Part shown: positions 17,119 to 24,496 of the stretch, one piece after another
How positions within the stretch are numbered: position 1 is the stretch's first letter
Layout: each line of letters opens with the position of its first letter
Origin: Acidobacteriota bacterium
Lineage (GTDB): Bacteria; Acidobacteriota; Thermoanaerobaculia; UBA5066
Assembly: GCA_016716715.1 (NCBI GenBank)
Contig: JADJVE010000005.1
Coordinates: forward strand, 248,001 to 312,000
Direction of reading: 5' to 3'
DNA length: 64,000 nucleotides
Notes under the pieces: model-generated
Databases searched by the model: none
What the model saw: only the letters and a program-made list of their open reading frames with translations
Told to the model about the DNA's origin: nothing
Position numbers and translations under genes: made by a program

Positions 17119-18062
17119 TCGAGGAAGCGATAGTCGAAGGCGGCGCCTTCGGCGGCGGCGTCCACGTCGGCGCGGAAAGAGCGCACGACGAGGTGCGTGT
17201 CCGTCGCGGCCTCGGTGAACCCCAGCTCGCCCGTGAGGCGCGCGTGAAGCGCGCCGCGGCGGGGGAGACGGACCTCGAGGACGCGGGCGCGCCCCGTGAC
17301 TTCGGCCGCGACACCCGCGAGGAGATCGGGCAGAGCGCCGCCGTCCGTGCTCTCGGCCTGCAGGTCCACGAGGAGCGCGCGGTCGCCCACGATGCGCACG
17401 GCCGCGAACGCACGGGCGCGTCCCGTGAAGTCCACGGCGTGGAAGAGCTCGTAGGGGACGCCGGGGCGGGACAGGAGCCTCCACGCCAGTGCGGCGGCGG
17501 ACCGGTTCGTCCGCCAGCCCGATGCCGCGTGCAGCGCGTCGGCGAGGCGGTCGTGCGCGGCGCCGAGCGCGGCGGCGCGCGCGACGCGCCGGAAGGAGAA
17601 GCGCGAGCGCCGGAGAGGCGGGTCGAGAGGGCGCGCGAGCTGGCCCGCGGCCTCGATCGTCTTCACGCCCAGGAGGCGCTCCTCGGCGCGCCGGGCGCGC
17701 TCGTTCGGAAAGCCGAAGTCGAGCGGGATGCCGGCGGCGGCGTTGATCGTCACGTACGCCTTGCCGACGTCCGAGAAGACGTTGCGGTGTCCCAGCTTCC
17801 GCGCGTCCGGATGCGTCATGACGTCGCCGGTCGCGGCGCCGGGGAGGTCGCGGCCCGCGCCGCGGTAGCGCGTGCCGATCGCTCCGAAGAACCCCACGGC
17901 GCGCCCGTCCTCGATCGCGACGACCGACGTCGCGCGGTGCGGGTTCGCGTCGTACTTCCACGCCCATTCGGCGGCGCTCGGGGGCGCGCCGAACGCGGCC
18001 TCGGCCAGGGCGAGGAGAAGCGGCCGGTCGGACGCTTCGGCGGCGCGGATCTCGACGGCCAT
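17103..18062 (-). CDS. GNAT-family acyltransferase
   Basis: This 319-residue protein begins MAVEIRAAEASDRPLLLALA, the usual first strand and helix of the GNAT fold. An acetyl-CoA binding-type stretch lies around VGFFGAIGTRYRGAGRDLPG and GDVMTHPDARKLGHRNVFSD. The second half (about 150-319) looks like another, degenerate GNAT-like lobe, as in large N-acyltransferases. Lying among glycosyltransferases, it may acylate an amino sugar of the surface glycan; this is inference. The ATG at 18060-18062 is only 17 bp from the divergent glycosyltransferase start at 18080. Confidence 0.8.
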   Translation of the reverse strand: MAVEIRAAEASDRPLLLALAEAAFGAPPSAAEWAWKYDANPHRATSVVAIEDGRAVGFFGAIGTRYRGAGRDLPGAATGDVMTHPDARKLGHRNVFSDVGKAYVTINAAAGIPLDFGFPNERARRAEERLLGVKTIEAAGQLARPLDPPLRRSRFSFRRVARAAALGAAHDRLADALHAASGWRTNRSAAALAWRLLSRPGVPYELFHAVDFTGRARAFAAVRIVGDRALLVDLQAESTDGGALPDLLAGVAAEVTGRARVLEVRLPRRGALHARLTGELGFTEAATDTHLVVRSFRADVDAAAEGAAFDYRFLDHEVF

Positions 18063-18079
18063 CGGGCTGAAAATACCCC

Positions 18080-19132
18080 ATGCCCGTGATCTCTGCCGTC
18101 CTCGTGAGCTACCGGTCGGGCGCGCTCGCCGCGCGCGCCCTCGAAAGCCTGCGGGAGGACGCCGCGCGCTCGGGCCTCTCGCTCGAGACGATCGCCGTCG
18201 TGAACTCCGACGACGCGGCCGAGGCGCGCTCCCTCGAGGGCGCCGCCGACCGCGTTCTCGTCCCGGGTCGCAATCTCGGCTACGCGGGCGGCCTGAACGC
18301 GGGCGCGCGGGCCGCCTCGGGCGAGATCCTCGTCCTCTCGAACCCCGACGTCCTCGTCCGCCCGGGCGCGCTCGCCGCGCTCGCGGGGGCCGCGCGCGAG
18401 CGCCTCGCCGCCGCGGGCCCGGCGCTCTTCCTCGACGAGGGCGAGACGATTCACATGCCGCCCGCCGAAGAGCCGCATCCCTTCGCCCTCGCGCGCCGGC
18501 GGCTCGCGGGGACGCCGGCGGCCTTCCGCCGGGGGCTGCGCCGGGCCGCCGCAGCGGCGGAGGCGGCCGCCCGCGGCGAGACTCGCGCCGTGGAGGCGCT
18601 TTCCGGAGCGCTCGTCGCCGTGTCGCGCGCGACGCTCGAGCGCGTGGGCCCGTTCGACGAGGCCTATGCGCTGTACTACGAGGAGAACGACTGGCAGCGC
18701 CGGCTGCGGAAGATGGGGGGCGCGCTCCGGGGCGTCGGCGCCGCGCGCGTCGTCCACGCGTACAACAGCAGCGCGCGCCTCGAGCCCCGCGCGGCCGCGT
18801 GGTTCGCGGAATCCGAGCGCCGTTACTTCGCGACGCACTTCGGCGCGCGCGGCTCGGCCGCGCTCGATGCGCTCGCGGCGCACGCGCCGCCAGCGCCACC
18901 AGCGTTGGCGCCCGCCCCGGCGGGGGAGGGCGCGCTGCGCCTCCCGCGCCCCGCGGCCGTCGCCCTGTCGCCGCTCGCGGATTTCTCTTCTTTCGCGTTC
19001 GTGCCGCGCGCGCCGGCGGGCGCATGGCGCCCGCCGGCGGACGTCGTCGCGGGCTTCGGCGGTGCGCCCTGGTACGCGCGCGCCGTCGATCAGGTCTCGT
19101 TCGAGATCCTCGGAGAAGAGAAGATTTCTTAG
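18080..19132 (+). CDS. Family 2 glycosyltransferase (rhamnosyltransferase-like)
   Basis: This is a 350-residue GT-A enzyme. The nucleotide-sugar site starts with ISAVLVSYRSGALAARALES, NLGYAGGLNAGARAASGEIL is the typical 'NxGxxxGxN' region, and LSNPDVLV carries the Asp that stands for the DxD metal motif. FDEAYALYYEENDWQRRLR (about 195-213) provides the ED catalytic-base region typical of rhamnosyltransferase-like GT2 enzymes. The roughly 100 C-terminal residues are Ala/Pro-rich and of unknown role. Its end overlaps the convergent gene at 19129 by 4 bp. The sugar added is unknown. Confidence 0.88.
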   Translation: MPVISAVLVSYRSGALAARALESLREDAARSGLSLETIAVVNSDDAAEARSLEGAADRVLVPGRNLGYAGGLNAGARAASGEILVLSNPDVLVRPGALAALAGAARERLAAAGPALFLDEGETIHMPPAEEPHPFALARRRLAGTPAAFRRGLRRAAAAAEAAARGETRAVEALSGALVAVSRATLERVGPFDEAYALYYEENDWQRRLRKMGGALRGVGAARVVHAYNSSARLEPRAAAWFAESERRYFATHFGARGSAALDALAAHAPPAPPALAPAPAGEGALRLPRPAAVALSPLADFSSFAFVPRAPAGAWRPPADVVAGFGGAPWYARAVDQVSFEILGEEKIS

Positions 19133-20286
19133 AAGGTGAAGAGGGACTTCAAGCGGCGGCGGAGCGCGGCGAGTGATGCCTGCGCAGGCGATCCGGCCGC
19201 TCTCTTCTCATTCGAAGAAAATCCCTCTTCAATCCCCGTTCCCGCCGCCACCCACGCCCGCGCGGCGGGCGGGGCGGCGCGGAGCGCCTCGGCCGTCCGG
19301 CGGTAGGGCCGGAACCAGAGCTCCATTTCCTTCTCCGGCTCGGCGCCGTCGAGCGCCACCGCCCCTGCGCGGAAGCCGGCGAGGACGAGCTCGTTCGCGA
19401 GCGCGAGGCGGTCGGTCGTCGCGGGCGTGAGCGGGCCGGGCGGGACGACGACGAGGAGGTCGTGCGGAACGGGGGGACGGTCGTCCGGGAGGATCCACTC
19501 GTACGTCTGGGCGTCGCGCACGGCGCCGAGGTCGTTCCGGCGCCCGAACTCCTGGAACTCCTTCTCGTGCACGGCCCGCCACCGCCCCATGAGGATCTCC
19601 ATGTTGCGGGCCGTGCGCGCGGCGCCGTCCGTGAAGCTCCCGCCGTGCCGGTGGTAGATCCAGACGTCGTCCGCGACGACGCAGCGGCGGCCCGCGGCGC
19701 GCGCGCGGTAGTGAAGGTCCGTCTCCTCGCAGTAGCCGCGGCCGAAGATCGTGTCGAAGACGCCGAGCGACGTGATCACGTCGCGCTTCACGAGGAGGCA
19801 GAAGCCCACGACCGTGACGGCGTCGGGGTAGCGCGCCGGGCTCGTCCGCCCGACGCGGCGGGCGAACGAGAAGACGTCCTCGCCCTCGGGCAGCTTCACG
19901 GAGAGGTTCACGGCGCCGTTCGAGAGCGGCGTCGCGAGGCCGATCGCGGGGTCCTTCTCGCAGCCCGCGACCATCCGCTCGAGGGCGCCCTCCGTCAGGA
20001 GCGTGTCGCTGTTCAGGAGGCAGACCCACGGCGCATCCGAGAAGAGGAGCCCCCGGTTCGCGGTCTCGACGAAGCCGAGGTTCCGCTCGTTCTCGAGGAG
20101 GACGATTCCGTCCTGCGCCCGCAGGAAGGCCGTCGTCGCCTCGTCGCTCGCGTCGTTCACCACGACGACCCGGGCCCAGGCGGGCGCGAACTTCCTCACG
20201 CTCGCGAGGCACGCGCGCGTCGAGCCGAGCGCGTTGTAGACGGGGATCACGAGGTCGCAGCGGACCGCGGAAGGGGAGGGCGTCAT
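19129..20286 (-). CDS. Family 2 glycosyltransferase
   Basis: This is a 385-residue GT-A enzyme of the cell-surface glycan pathway. CDLVIPVYNALGSTRACLAS opens the nucleotide-binding fold; NERNLGFVETANRGL, LLNSDTLLTEGAL (metal-site region) and GRGYCEETDLHYRARAAGRR (acceptor/base region) follow in order. The C-terminal 110 residues may be an extra helper domain. The ATG at 20286 overlaps the stop of the upstream glycosyltransferase in ATGA, so the two are translationally coupled; an in-frame start 48 bp upstream would intrude into that gene. Product specificity is not deducible. Confidence 0.9.
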   Translation of the reverse strand: MTPSPSAVRCDLVIPVYNALGSTRACLASVRKFAPAWARVVVVNDASDEATTAFLRAQDGIVLLENERNLGFVETANRGLLFSDAPWVCLLNSDTLLTEGALERMVAGCEKDPAIGLATPLSNGAVNLSVKLPEGEDVFSFARRVGRTSPARYPDAVTVVGFCLLVKRDVITSLGVFDTIFGRGYCEETDLHYRARAAGRRCVVADDVWIYHRHGGSFTDGAARTARNMEILMGRWRAVHEKEFQEFGRRNDLGAVRDAQTYEWILPDDRPPVPHDLLVVVPPGPLTPATTDRLALANELVLAGFRAGAVALDGAEPEKEMELWFRPYRRTAEALRAAPPAARAWVAAGTGIEEGFSSNEKRAAGSPAQASLAALRRRLKSLFTF

Positions 20287-21374
20287 TTGCGGAGCCGTTC
20301 CTTCAGGCGCCACCACGGCGTGAAGAAGCGCCACACGCGCGACCGGTAGATCTGTTCGAGCGTCGCGTCGCGCTTGGCCAGCTCGGCGCGGAGGTGGCTG
20401 TTCTGGACGGCGAGAGACTGCTCGCGCGTCGCGGATTCCTCGCGGAAGCGGCTTGCGTCTTCACGCGTCGCCGCGAGCTCGGACTCGAGCCGCGCGGCAC
20501 GCGCGGCCTGCGCGTCGAGGGCGGCGCGCGCTCCGTTCGCCTCCGCCTCGGCGCGCGCGTACTCCCCTACGAGAAAGCTCTCACGGCCGAGCGCTGCTTC
20601 GAGGTCGCCGACGACGCCGTCCACGAACGCCACCATCGCCTCCGGTGTCGTGGACGCGGCGTGCTTGGCGTAGAGGCGCCGGCGCGCCGCCTGCGAGGCC
20701 GGAGAGCCCCACGGAGTCGTCTCCGTGACGTTCGAGCCCGCGCGGACGCGGTAGACGGCTGTCACCTCGGGCACGTGGGCGACCGGAACGAGACGCGAGA
20801 GGCGGATCAGGAAGTCCCAGTCCTCGAAGAGGTCGAACGCCGGGTCGAAGCCCCCGGCTGCGTCCGCGAGCGCGCGCTCGTGGCCGAGCGCCAGGAGCGG
20901 GACGTCGTTCTTCAGGAGGATGCGGCCCGCGTCCAGCGGGCGGTCGTACGTCGTGATCGTCGCGCCGTCGTGAAAGGAGCCGTCCGCGCCGCGTTCCTGG
21001 CGCGTCTGCCGGACGGACGTGTGCGCCGCACGGGCTCCCGCGGCGCGCGCGGCCTCGAGCGCGGCGAGGTGGTGGGGCAGGTAGACGTCGTCGTCGTCGA
21101 GGTACGCGATCCAGCCCCCGCGGGCCGCCGCGAGTCCCGCGTTGAGCGCGCGCGTGCGGCCCCCCGGCGCCGGCGGGACGACGACACGCAGCCCTCGGCC
21201 GGGCGCCGGCGCGAGGAGCGCCTCGGGCAGGGGCCCGCCGTCGTTCACGAGGACCGTCTCGAAGTCCCGGAAAGTCTGCGCGCGGAGGCTCGCGAGCGCC
21301 TCGGCGAGGAGGTCGGGGCGGTCCTTCGTGCGCAGGATGACGGACACCCGCGGACTCGGCTGTGCGGCGTCCAC
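20283..21374 (-). CDS. Family 2 glycosyltransferase with C-terminal coiled coil and Trp/Arg-rich tail
   Basis: This is a 363-residue protein. Residues 1-230 are a GT-A domain (RVSVILRTKDRPDLLAEALA; metal-site AYLDDDDVYLP near residue 90; LFEDWDFLIRLSR near 182). Residues about 265-340 are a predicted coiled coil (LESELAATREDASRFREESA). The protein ends with a basic, aromatic tail, IYRSRVWRFFTPWWRLKERL. The same order of coiled coil then W/R-rich segment occurs at the N-terminus of the glycosyltransferase at 30229. The tail could place the enzyme on the membrane or dock it to a partner; that is inference. The start at 21374 is 22 bp from the divergent deacetylase gene. Confidence 0.88.
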   Translation of the reverse strand: MDAAQPSPRVSVILRTKDRPDLLAEALASLRAQTFRDFETVLVNDGGPLPEALLAPAPGRGLRVVVPPAPGGRTRALNAGLAAARGGWIAYLDDDDVYLPHHLAALEAARAAGARAAHTSVRQTRQERGADGSFHDGATITTYDRPLDAGRILLKNDVPLLALGHERALADAAGGFDPAFDLFEDWDFLIRLSRLVPVAHVPEVTAVYRVRAGSNVTETTPWGSPASQAARRRLYAKHAASTTPEAMVAFVDGVVGDLEAALGRESFLVGEYARAEAEANGARAALDAQAARAARLESELAATREDASRFREESATREQSLAVQNSHLRAELAKRDATLEQIYRSRVWRFFTPWWRLKERLRK

Positions 21375-21396
21375 GGAGGGAGTTTAAGCTTCCGGG

Positions 21397-22221
21397 GTGA
21401 TCTCCGACGAGCTTCCGGACGAGCGCGCGCTCGTCCCGTACGAGGCGTCGCGCTTCGACGCGCGGCGCGTCCTCGTCCTCGCGCCGCACCCGGACGACGA
21501 GGTCTTCGGCTGCGGGGGAGCGCTCGCGGACCTCGCGTCGCGCGGCGCCACGATCGACGTCCTCCTCGTGACGGACGGAGCAGCGGGAGCTTCGGACGAC
21601 GCGGGTCGCCGCGCGATCGCGGCACGGCGGGCGGACGAATCGCGCGCGGCGCTCGCGCTCCTCGGCGGCGGCGCCGTGCACGAGGGCGGCCTGCCGGACC
21701 GCGGCCTCAGCGGCCGGGCGAATGATCTCGAGGGCCTCGTCGCGCTCTGGCTCGCGCAGGCGGCGCCGGACGTCGTCTTCTGCCCCTCTCCGGTCGAGAC
21801 ACACCCCGACCACCGCGCGGTCGCGTACGCGCTCCTCGCCGTCGCCCGGCGCCCCGCGCAGGATCCCGCCGCGGCGGCGCTCGCGCGCGCCACGGTCGCG
21901 TTCTTCGAGGTCTCGCAGCCGTTCCGGCCGAACTTCCTCGTGGACGTCACGCCGTTCCTCGAGCGCAAGCGGAAGGCCGTCCTCGCCTTCGCTTCCCAGG
22001 CTGTCGAGCGCGACTACGCGTCCTTCGTCGACGGGCTGAACGCGTTCCGGCGCATGACGCTCCCGGCCCGGGTCGCGGCGGCCGAGGCCTACGCCGTGTT
22101 CCCGGGGGCGCTCCTGGCCGATCCTGCGGCCGTTCTGGGCGCCCTCCTGCCCGTGGGCCCGCGGGCGCCTCTGGGGCTCAGGGAGCGCCTCGGAGTCCTC
22201 TTCTCGGGACGCCTGCCCTGA
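21397..22221 (+). CDS. LmbE/PIG-L family N-deacetylase
   Basis: This is a 274-residue zinc-dependent deacetylase of the LmbE/PIG-L family, which removes N-acetyl groups from GlcNAc-containing lipids, glycans or small thiols. The zinc site is shown by APHPDDEVFGCGGAL at about residues 29-43 and ETHPDHRAV at about 136-144. DVLLVTDGAAGAS, the second strand and loop, is typical. The start is GTG at 21397. Its neighbours are glycosyltransferases, so a sugar of the surface polysaccharide is the likely substrate rather than a mycothiol-type precursor, but this is not proven. Confidence 0.9.
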   Translation: MISDELPDERALVPYEASRFDARRVLVLAPHPDDEVFGCGGALADLASRGATIDVLLVTDGAAGASDDAGRRAIAARRADESRAALALLGGGAVHEGGLPDRGLSGRANDLEGLVALWLAQAAPDVVFCPSPVETHPDHRAVAYALLAVARRPAQDPAAAALARATVAFFEVSQPFRPNFLVDVTPFLERKRKAVLAFASQAVERDYASFVDGLNAFRRMTLPARVAAAEAYAVFPGALLADPAAVLGALLPVGPRAPLGLRERLGVLFSGRLP

Positions 22222-22256
22222 CTCGGGTAGCGGACCTATGATGGGAGGACGCCAAA

Positions 22257-22302
22257 CCCCTTGCCGGCCCGTCCGGCGGGGGGGACGCGGGCTCGGCAAG
22301 GG
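22257..22302 (+). promoter_or_regulatory. Long GC-rich hairpin upstream of the PEGA-protein gene
   Basis: Two 15-nt arms (22257-22271 and 22288-22302; core CCCTTGCCG / CGGCAAGGG) pair with a single bulged T around a 16-nt loop. There is no proper T-tract behind it. It may end the deacetylase transcript or form a structured leader for the gene at 22351. Confidence 0.45.
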
Positions 22303-22350
22303 AGTTGCTTTGGAGGGACTGGAGGCTGCGCCAGGGGCCTCCCGGGAGTC

Positions 22351-23691
22351 ATGAAAATGCGTCAGAACATCCTTCCCCGCGCTCTTCGTAGGGCCGGCCT
22401 CTTCGGCGCCCTGGCGTTCGCCGGGGCTTCTCTCGTCCTCGCCCCGGCAGCGCTCGCGCAGAGAGGCGGCGGCGGCGGCCACGGCGGTGGTGGTGGCGGT
22501 GGCAGCCACGGCGGAGGTGGCGGCGGCAGCAGCCACGGTGGCGGCGGCGGTGGCGGTGGCCATGTGAGCGGCGGCGGCAGTCGCGGCGGTGGTGGCGGTT
22601 CGTACGCCGCGCCTCGCGGCGGTGGAGGCTCGTATTCGGGCGGCGCTCGCGGCGGCGGCTCGTACTCGGGTGGTCGCAGCGGTGGCTCGTACTCGGGCGG
22701 CCGCAGCGGTGGCTCGTACTCGGGCAGCCGCGGATGGACGACGCACGGGTCCGGAACACACCAGTCGGCGTCGGGCGGCCGTTATGCGGCACACCCGCCG
22801 GCCCGCGGCAACGGCTACGGACACGGCAGCTATCCCCATCGCGGCTACGGCGGCTATCGCCCGTACTACCCGTACTGGGGCTGGGCCGGCTGGGGCTGGG
22901 GTTGGGGCTGGGGCTATGCGCCCTACTGGTCCACGTGGTGGTGGGGCGGCCCGTGGGGCGGCTCGAGCTACTACGTCGCGCCGGAATCCATGGCCGGCGG
23001 CAGCGTCGGCGTCGGCGTTCGCCAGGGCCGGTACGCGATCGTCAAGACGGACGTGTCGCCTCAGGAAGCGCAGATTCTTCTGGACGGCAAGTACATCGGC
23101 TCGGCCGACGACTTCGACGGCATGCCGGACTTCCTCTATCTCGGGCCGGGCAAGTACCAGCTCGAGTTCCGCATGCCGAACTACATGACGTACGCGACCG
23201 AGCTCGACGTCACGGCCGGCCAGCAGGTGAAGATCGAGGAGAAGCTCAAGCTCGAGCCCGGCAAGAGCGCGCTCGACGCGTTCCCGCCGGAGAGCAAGGG
23301 CACGCCGCTCGGGCGCGTGTTCACGAAGGGCGCCTCGGCGTCCGCCGAAGCCGCGCCGCGCGGCGACGACGGCTGGAGCGACGGCGCCGCGTCGCCGTCG
23401 TGGCGCGAGGCCACGGACGAGGAGCGCATGGACGCGCGCGTCGCGCCGCCGCCGCGCCCGACGAACCGCGGGCGGATCAAGTTCCGCGTGATGCCGGACG
23501 ACGCAGCCGTCTACATGGACGACAAGTACCTCGGCGCGGCCGACGACCTCGCGGCGAACGCGCGCGGCATCGTCGCCGAGCCCGGCACGCACACGATCAC
23601 CGTGACGCGCCCCGGCTACAAGAGCAGGACCGTGGAGGTCACGGCGCGCGCCGGTTCACCGGTGGACGTCATCGTCGAGCTCGAGAAGTAA
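22351..23691 (+). CDS. Exported Gly-rich, Trp-rich protein with two PEGA domains
   Basis: This is a 446-residue secreted protein. The signal peptide ends near APAALAQ (residue about 37). Residues 38-150 are low-complexity GGGGGHGG/GGSYSGGRSGGSYS. Residues 150-210 are rich in Tyr, Trp and Pro (a GWGWGWGWGY run). Two PEGA domains follow: one at about 228-300 (VSPQEAQILLDGKYIGSADD) and one at about 370-446 (VMPDDAAVYMDDKYLGAADD). PEGA domains are beta-sandwich modules common in surface proteins, sometimes binding cell-wall or envelope components. ATG at 22351 is chosen because the signal peptide follows it. A good terminator ends the gene. The role is probably structural at the envelope; a ligand is not known. 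Confidence 0.85.
   Translation: MKMRQNILPRALRRAGLFGALAFAGASLVLAPAALAQRGGGGGHGGGGGGGSHGGGGGGSSHGGGGGGGGHVSGGGSRGGGGGSYAAPRGGGGSYSGGARGGGSYSGGRSGGSYSGGRSGGSYSGSRGWTTHGSGTHQSASGGRYAAHPPARGNGYGHGSYPHRGYGGYRPYYPYWGWAGWGWGWGWGYAPYWSTWWWGGPWGGSSYYVAPESMAGGSVGVGVRQGRYAIVKTDVSPQEAQILLDGKYIGSADDFDGMPDFLYLGPGKYQLEFRMPNYMTYATELDVTAGQQVKIEEKLKLEPGKSALDAFPPESKGTPLGRVFTKGASASAEAAPRGDDGWSDGAASPSWREATDEERMDARVAPPPRPTNRGRIKFRVMPDDAAVYMDDKYLGAADDLAANARGIVAEPGTHTITVTRPGYKSRTVEVTARAGSPVDVIVELEK
22480..22735 (+). repeat. Low-complexity Gly-codon repeats inside the PEGA gene
   Basis: GGC/GGT-rich in-frame repeats encode poly-Gly/His and GGSYSGGR units. A near-perfect 24-bp unit coding RSGGSYSG recurs between about 22660 and 22730. 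The repeats explain the glycine-rich stalk and could vary in number between strains. Confidence 0.85.
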
Positions 23692-23718
23692 TCCCCGCCG
23701 CGACGCGGCGAAGGACAG

Positions 23719-23747
23719 AGGGCCCGGGCATCCGGGCCCTTTGCTTT
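23719..23747 (+). terminator. Intrinsic terminator behind the PEGA-protein gene
   Basis: A perfect 9-bp stem (AGGGCCCGG at 23719-23727, complement at 23732-23740) with a GCAT loop is followed by TTGCTTT. It lies 28 bp after the stop codon at 23691. Confidence 0.85.
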
Positions 23748-23761
23748 GGAAGGACGAACAG

Positions 23762-24421
23762 ATGAGACGCGCACTCGGAACTCTCGCCGTGACGTTCTCA
23801 CTCCTCGTTCCGGTGGCTCGCTCTGCGCCAGCGGCCGACGCGCCGCCAGCCGCGTCCGTCCGCTTCGGCACGCTCGACAACCCTTTCCGCCGGGGCCAGT
23901 TCGAGACCATGCGGGCGCTCGCGCACTATCTCGACGGAACCGCGCGGGACGCGGCAGCCGCCGCTAAGACGAAATCGAGCAACCGGTCCTCCAGCACCCG
24001 GAAGTTTCTCGCGTCGCTCGACGACTTCTCTCGAAGCGCCACGGCGTTCCACGAGCGGATGGACGCATACGAGATCCACCCCTGGGACGTGTCGGTCGAC
24101 GTTCTCAAGCTCGACCGAAGCGCAGGACGCATGAACGACACGATCCGGCGGAAAGCGGCGTGGGCCGGTGTCGCGGACGAGTGGAACGGCGTCGTCGATG
24201 CGCTGGGCCGGATGAAGAACGTGCTGGAAGGTCTGGGCGTTCAGGTGCCCCCGGCCCGCCGGCGCCTCCCCGATTACGAGCGCGACTACGGGCCGTTTCC
24301 GGAAGGCCGGGACCAGGGCTACGAGCAGTACCAGCGCAAGCGCGCCCACGGCGGAACCGACGATCCGGACTACCGCTCCAAAGTGCCGACCCCCGGGACG
24401 AACACGCTTCCTCCGCCTTGA
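23762..24421 (+). CDS. Exported protein of unknown function
   Basis: I do not recognise this family. The 219-residue protein starts at ATG 23762 (MRRALGTLAVTFSLLVPVAR), a signal peptide with likely cleavage near SAPAADA (about residues 21-27). The mature protein is helical and charged (TRKFLASLDDFSRSATAFHE, DVLKLDRSAGRMNDTIRRKA) with a Pro-rich end. There are no cysteines and no transmembrane segment beyond the signal. It stands alone between the PEGA-gene terminator and the Asp-box lipoprotein gene. Confidence 0.7.
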   Translation: MRRALGTLAVTFSLLVPVARSAPAADAPPAASVRFGTLDNPFRRGQFETMRALAHYLDGTARDAAAAAKTKSSNRSSSTRKFLASLDDFSRSATAFHERMDAYEIHPWDVSVDVLKLDRSAGRMNDTIRRKAAWAGVADEWNGVVDALGRMKNVLEGLGVQVPPARRRLPDYERDYGPFPEGRDQGYEQYQRKRAHGGTDDPDYRSKVPTPGTNTLPPP

Positions 24422-24496
24422 CCTGTCGGGCCGAGAGGTGATCTCATCCTCGAAACCCGAGAGTTCAGTCGAGTCTTCTCCCAACAGGAGTGTGTG

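Noticed and set aside
22480..22735. Regular repeats resembling a small CRISPR array
   Set aside because: Repeats are in-frame Gly/Ser/Tyr codons inside a gene with a signal peptide and PEGA domains; there are no unique spacers and no cas genes.
20581..23592. A 1,003-codon open frame on the minus strand
   Set aside because: It lies opposite or across several well-supported genes (GT2, LmbE, PEGA) and codes Arg/Ala/Gly-rich low-information sequence; high GC makes stop codons rare in such frames.
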